Assembly: GCF_025821625.1 (NCBI RefSeq)
Contig: NZ_JACKSH010000168.1
Coordinates: 1-34,322 of the forward strand
From: Mycolicibacterium pyrenivorans
GTDB taxonomy: Bacteria; Actinomycetota; Actinomycetes; Mycobacteriales; Mycobacteriaceae
Direction: 5' to 3'
Length of the DNA: 34,322 bases
A program made the translations under genes and the position numbers. Positions 31,971 through 34,322 of this stretch are shown piece after piece (within the stretch, counting starts at the first letter, position 1; each line of letters opens with the position of its first letter). The notes beneath the pieces were generated by a model. That model was not told the origin of the DNA, did not search any database, and was given only the letters and a program-made list of their open reading frames with translations.

Positions 31971-33050
31971 ATGACCCACGACTGGTTGCTCGTGGAAACG
32001 CTGGGCAGCGAGCCTGCTGTCGTCGCAGAAGGCGCGCACACCAAGAACCTGGTACCGATCAGCACATTCTTGAGGCGGCACCCGCATCTGATGGCCATCC
32101 AGAGCGCCATCGGTGAGACGGTGCGCGCAGGCAAGGGGCTCAGCAGCATCACGCCGAAGAACGACCGCGTGATCTGCACCGAGGTGGTCCAGATGTCCGA
32201 TGGTCGCATCCACGGTGTCCAGATCTGGCTGGGGGCGCCCGACGAGGAGCCGCCCCCGCGGCCGGTCGTCGGTCCACTGATCTGGGACCTGTCAACGGGG
32301 ACCGCGACGGACACATCCGAATCGCTGCGGATCGGTGGGTGGGATCCGGCCAAGGAGACCACGCACGGGCGGGCGTTCATCGACGACCTGCCGCGGCGTG
32401 ACCTCAACCCCAACGAAGCCGAGATCCTGAGCATGGTGATCAAGCCCGAAGGGGGCCTGACGATCTGCAACACGTGGGACGTCACCGACTACCGGGGTGA
32501 GCGGATCACCGTCGGCTTCGTCGCCCGGTCCCTGTTCGAAGAGTGGGACGACGGCGTGGAGCGGCTGATCTGCCGGGCGATGAACTGGCGCAGCGTGCAA
32601 GACGGGCCGAGCATCCAGGAGGATCTCCTGGGCCAGCGGATCCTCGACAGCCTCGCCGAACCCGGCGTGCACCGGGCGCTGGTCGATCCACGGCACTGGA
32701 CCCTGCTGAAATGGCTGGACGAACCGGTTCCGTTCTTCGACTGGCGCGCCGGAATCGTCGGAGAGCGGGCCCATCCGGACGACAAGGACACCCTGGCCGC
32801 GATGGAGGCCGAGTTCGCGACCGGAGCGACCTCGGGTGTGTTGCGCATGGTCGCCCACCACGGCGGGTGGATCCCGGTGCACATATCGGTCAACCGAGTC
32901 GAGCTGGACAAGGGCGTCTACGCCGGCCTGGCCGCGATGCGGTTGCCCACGCAGGAAGAACTCGCACTGGCGGGCTTGCAGGAGTCCGACGAACCGGCTC
33001 AGGGTACGCGAAAGGCCCGCTCGCGCAAGGAGAAAGCCACCAAGACCTAG
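31971..33050 (+). CDS. Conserved mycobacterial sensor-like protein (Rv3651-like)
   Basis: A 359-residue soluble protein that follows Rv3651 almost from end to end, as far as I remember that sequence: MTHDWLLVETLG, NLVPISTFLRRHPHL, ITPKNDRVICTEVVQMSDGRIHGV, RDLNPNEAEIL, TWDVTDYRGERITVGFVARSL, MNWRSV, LDEPVPFFDWR and VPVHISVNRVELDKGVYAG. The family is thought to hold tandem PAS/GAF-like ligand-binding folds; no effector or catalytic domain is visible, so its role is unknown. The tail is Lys/Arg-rich (TRKARSRKEKATK). The stop shares CTAG with the convergent TadG-like gene. Its constant place beside the helicase and the tad genes hints at a shared role, which is inference. Confidence 0.87.
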   Translation: MTHDWLLVETLGSEPAVVAEGAHTKNLVPISTFLRRHPHLMAIQSAIGETVRAGKGLSSITPKNDRVICTEVVQMSDGRIHGVQIWLGAPDEEPPPRPVVGPLIWDLSTGTATDTSESLRIGGWDPAKETTHGRAFIDDLPRRDLNPNEAEILSMVIKPEGGLTICNTWDVTDYRGERITVGFVARSLFEEWDDGVERLICRAMNWRSVQDGPSIQEDLLGQRILDSLAEPGVHRALVDPRHWTLLKWLDEPVPFFDWRAGIVGERAHPDDKDTLAAMEAEFATGATSGVLRMVAHHGGWIPVHISVNRVELDKGVYAGLAAMRLPTQEELALAGLQESDEPAQGTRKARSRKEKATKT

Positions 33051-33433
33051 TCCGCGGTGCCGTCCGGTATCACGGGGCCTGCCCTGGCCAGCGCCCTGGC
33101 AGGTGCCCTCCCGGCGACACCCAGGCCCGCAGCCGCCTCCACCGTGACGACGACATCGAGTCCGTCCAGGGTGCAGGCCACCGCGGCCGTGCCCATCGCG
33201 CGCGCCAGCAGAGCCGCCCGCGCGCAGGCGCTCTCGGCGCCGCCGGGCACGTAGGCCGCAGCAGCAAGAGCGGCGAGGTCGGCGGCGGCCTGCGCACGGT
33301 GGCGCGCGACCACCGCCGACCCCACGTGCGCACCTCCCACGGTGACGACGAGCAGCGCCGCGGTCATGGCCGCCGCGATCAGGGTGGCCGATCCCCGTTC
33401 ATCCGGCGTCGGGTTCGGCGGCGGCGACGGCAT
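33047..33433 (-). CDS. TadG/TadE-like pseudopilin of the helicase/secretion neighbourhood (Rv3654c-like)
   Basis: A 128-residue protein with one hydrophobic N-terminal helix: DERGSATLIAAAMTAALLVVTVGGAHVGSAVVARHRAQAAADLAALAAA. The R-G-S-A-T start and the ARHRAQAAADLAALAAA segment are typical of TadG-like minor pilins. The rest is an Ala/Val-rich domain with two Cys (CARAALL, VACTLDGLDVVVTVEA). I start at the ATG 33431-33433, which overlaps the TadE-like gene by 35 bases. The frame stays open further upstream, but that part reads as shadow of TadE. M. tuberculosis Rv3654c, reported as secreted and anti-apoptotic in macrophages, is the counterpart. Stop interlocked with the Rv3651-like gene. Confidence 0.83.
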   Translation of the reverse strand: MPSPPPNPTPDERGSATLIAAAMTAALLVVTVGGAHVGSAVVARHRAQAAADLAALAAAAYVPGGAESACARAALLARAMGTAAVACTLDGLDVVVTVEAAAGLGVAGRAPARALARAGPVIPDGTAD

Positions 33434-33728
33434 CGGCGGTGATCGAAACCCCTGGCAGTAGCGCCGATCTCGAGGTGACCGTGGCGACCACGTCGTCACC
33501 GTCACGCCGCAGATCCAGCACCGCACCCGCCGGCGCGACCGTGCGTGCCGCCCGCGCGGCGGCCCCGTCGTCGCCACGTGCGGCCAGCCGCGCCGCCTCC
33601 CTGGCGGCGTCCACGCACCGCACCTGCATGGACACCGCGACGAGGCCCGCCAGGCAGACCACCATGACGGCCACCAGCGCGAGGATCGCGAAAGCCGCCT
33701 CCGCGGTGACTGTTCCGGCTTCTGCACC
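33399..33728 (-). CDS. TadE-like minor pilin (Rv3655c-like), no ordinary start codon in frame
   Basis: About 109 residues: GTVTAEAAFAILALVAVMVVCLAGLVAVSMQVRCVDAAREAARLAARGDD and so on, a classic TadE N-terminal helix followed by the AREAARLAARGDD segment and a strand-rich tail. The protein should sit in the membrane as a pseudopilin of the Tad/Flp apparatus. In this frame no ATG, GTG or TTG occurs between the pilin gene start and the conserved helix; the only nearby start-like codon is the GTG at 33725-33727, directly after the pilin stop, but it is one base out of frame. Either an unusual start is used, or one base is missing near 33720-33727. The listed 5' end is therefore nominal. The gene overlaps the TadG-like gene downstream. 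Confidence 0.75.
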   Translation of the reverse strand, partial: GAEAGTVTAEAAFAILALVAVMVVCLAGLVAVSMQVRCVDAAREAARLAARGDDGAAARAARTVAPAGAVLDLRRDGDDVVATVTSRSALLPGVSITADAVAAAEPDAG

Positions 33729-33931
33729 TAGACGTTGGTGTTCAGCGCCCGGGTGATGATGTTGGTCAGCGCGCTCACGATCGAATCCCCGGTGACGACG
33801 GTGTAGAGGATGGCCCCGAACGCGGCCGCGGCGATCGTGCCGATGGCGTACTCGACCGTCGACATGCCGTCGTCGGCCACGACGAGGATGACCACGCGGG
33901 CACGCAGGTCCCGAAAGCGTTCTTGCATCAT
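33728..33931 (-). CDS. Flp-type prepilin, DUF4244 family (Rv3656c-like)
   Basis: A 67-residue prepilin, the likely major subunit of the Tad pilus. The short basic leader ends DDG22, with cleavage expected before M23 in MSTVEYAIGTIAAAAFGAILYTVV, a type IV pilin helix with the Glu at position five of the mature form (E27). The remaining about 20 residues (GDSIVSALTNIITRALNTNV) finish a mini-pilin. I start at the ATG 33929-33931 because GGAGGAG lies six bases upstream; the ATG at 33946 would sit within that ribosome binding site. It is 21 bases downstream of the TadC-like gene. Confidence 0.87.
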   Translation of the reverse strand: MMQERFRDLRARVVILVVADDGMSTVEYAIGTIAAAAFGAILYTVVTGDSIVSALTNIITRALNTNV

Positions 33932-33952
33932 GCGTTTCTCCTCCATTGTTGG

Positions 33953-34322
33953 TCACAGCACTCCCGAGCGCAGGACGTCACCGGCCAACCCGGCGACGAC
34001 GGGCACGATGCCCAGGCACAGAAAGGCGGGCAGGTAACACAGCCCGAGCGGTCCCGCGATCAGGACCGCGGCACGCTCCGCCCTGGCGCTTGCGGCGTCT
34101 GCCGCGTCACCGCGCAGTTGGACGGCGAGATCCTCGATTCCCTGCGCCAGCGCGACCCCCGACGACGCCGACCGGCGGGCCATCCTCATGAACGCCTGCA
34201 TGTGTTTGTCCGCAGGCTCGACGGGACTCGCCCACGCCCGGGCCGGGTCGGCGCCCAGGGCCAGCAGGTCGGCGGCACGGCGCAGCAGGGCCGCCATGGG
34301 CGCGGGCGCCGACTCCGCCACG
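33953..34322 (-). CDS. TadC-like type II secretion F-domain protein, 5' end outside the window
   Basis: The last about 122 residues of an inner-membrane platform protein of the Tad system. Visible are LLRRAADLLALGADPARAWASP, KHMQAFMRMARRSASSGVALAQGIEDLAVQLRGDAADAASARAERAAVLIAGPLGLCYLPAFLCLGIVPVVAGLAGDVL, that is the helical T2SF cytoplasmic bundle with its small-residue-rich second half and the closing hydrophobic helix. It matches Rv3657c. The frame runs to the window end, and the GTG there is probably an internal Val codon. The TadA/TadB genes should lie beyond the edge. Confidence 0.88.
   Translation of the reverse strand, partial: VAESAPAPMAALLRRAADLLALGADPARAWASPVEPADKHMQAFMRMARRSASSGVALAQGIEDLAVQLRGDAADAASARAERAAVLIAGPLGLCYLPAFLCLGIVPVVAGLAGDVLRSGVL

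Noticed and set aside
33434..33727. Long N-terminal extension of the TadG-like frame from the GTG at 33727
   Set aside because: The extension reads as Arg/Trp/Pro-rich shadow of TadE and has no pilin features; TadG-type sequence begins near 33433.
1..34322. CRISPR array, insertion sequence or prophage
   Set aside because: No regularly spaced repeats, transposase, integrase or phage structural genes are visible in any frame.

Overview
The window reads as chromosomal DNA of a Mycobacterium, most likely a rapid grower (Mycolicibacterium type). It is GC-rich, genes often start with GTG, many starts look leaderless, and the gene order follows, from memory, the M. tuberculosis stretch Rv3624c-Rv3657c (hpt, tilS, Rv3626c, Rv3627c, ppa ... 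Rv3630, galE1, Rv3635 ... Rv3644c, Rv3645, topA, Rv3647c, cspA, Rv3649, Rv3651, Rv3654c-Rv3657c). Species level cannot be fixed from the sequence alone.

Layout. 1-6453 (minus): a tightly packed run dacB > DUF2342 metalloprotease > tilS > hpt > molybdopterin oxidoreductase. 6594-9897 (plus): ppa, then a purine-breakdown pair (UraD-like, allantoicase) and a serine hydrolase. 9904-11085 (minus): a TerC transporter behind what looks like a complete yybP-ykoY Mn2+ riboswitch that can mask the ribosome binding site. 11171-17711 (plus): three translationally coupled genes, a 1314-residue Pls/PosA-type single-module peptide synthetase, an M1 metallopeptidase and a polysaccharide-flippase-like membrane protein. 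17793-20928 (plus): galE, a GT-C-like membrane protein coupled to it, and a carboxymuconolactone decarboxylase-family protein. 20929-22138: an accessory patch against the 3' end of a tRNA-Thr(CGT), holding a two-gene operon (HicA-like small protein plus helix-turn-helix protein) and a possible membrane-protein remnant. 22261-29041: holB, a class III adenylate cyclase, topA, an Rv3647c-like gene and cspA. 29340-34322: an SftH/MrfA-type helicase, an Rv3651-like protein, and the start of a tad pilus locus on the minus strand (TadG-like, TadE-like, pilin, partial TadC).

Themes. The core genes serve housekeeping (tRNA modification, purine salvage, pyrophosphate removal, replication, topology, cAMP) and envelope work (PBP4-type carboxypeptidase, flippase, epimerase, GT-C-like protein). 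The most novel unit is the Pls-like synthetase/M1 peptidase/flippase operon, which could make, trim and export an amino-acid polymer or isopeptide; the product is unknown. The tRNA-Thr-adjacent two-gene operon looks like an undescribed toxin-antitoxin-type pair with its own AT-rich promoter flanked by an inverted repeat. The riboswitch upstream of terC is well supported by base pairing. The TadE-like gene lacks any ordinary start codon in its frame. I saw no insertion sequences, CRISPR array or rRNA, and no gene-free stretch longer than 300 bases.
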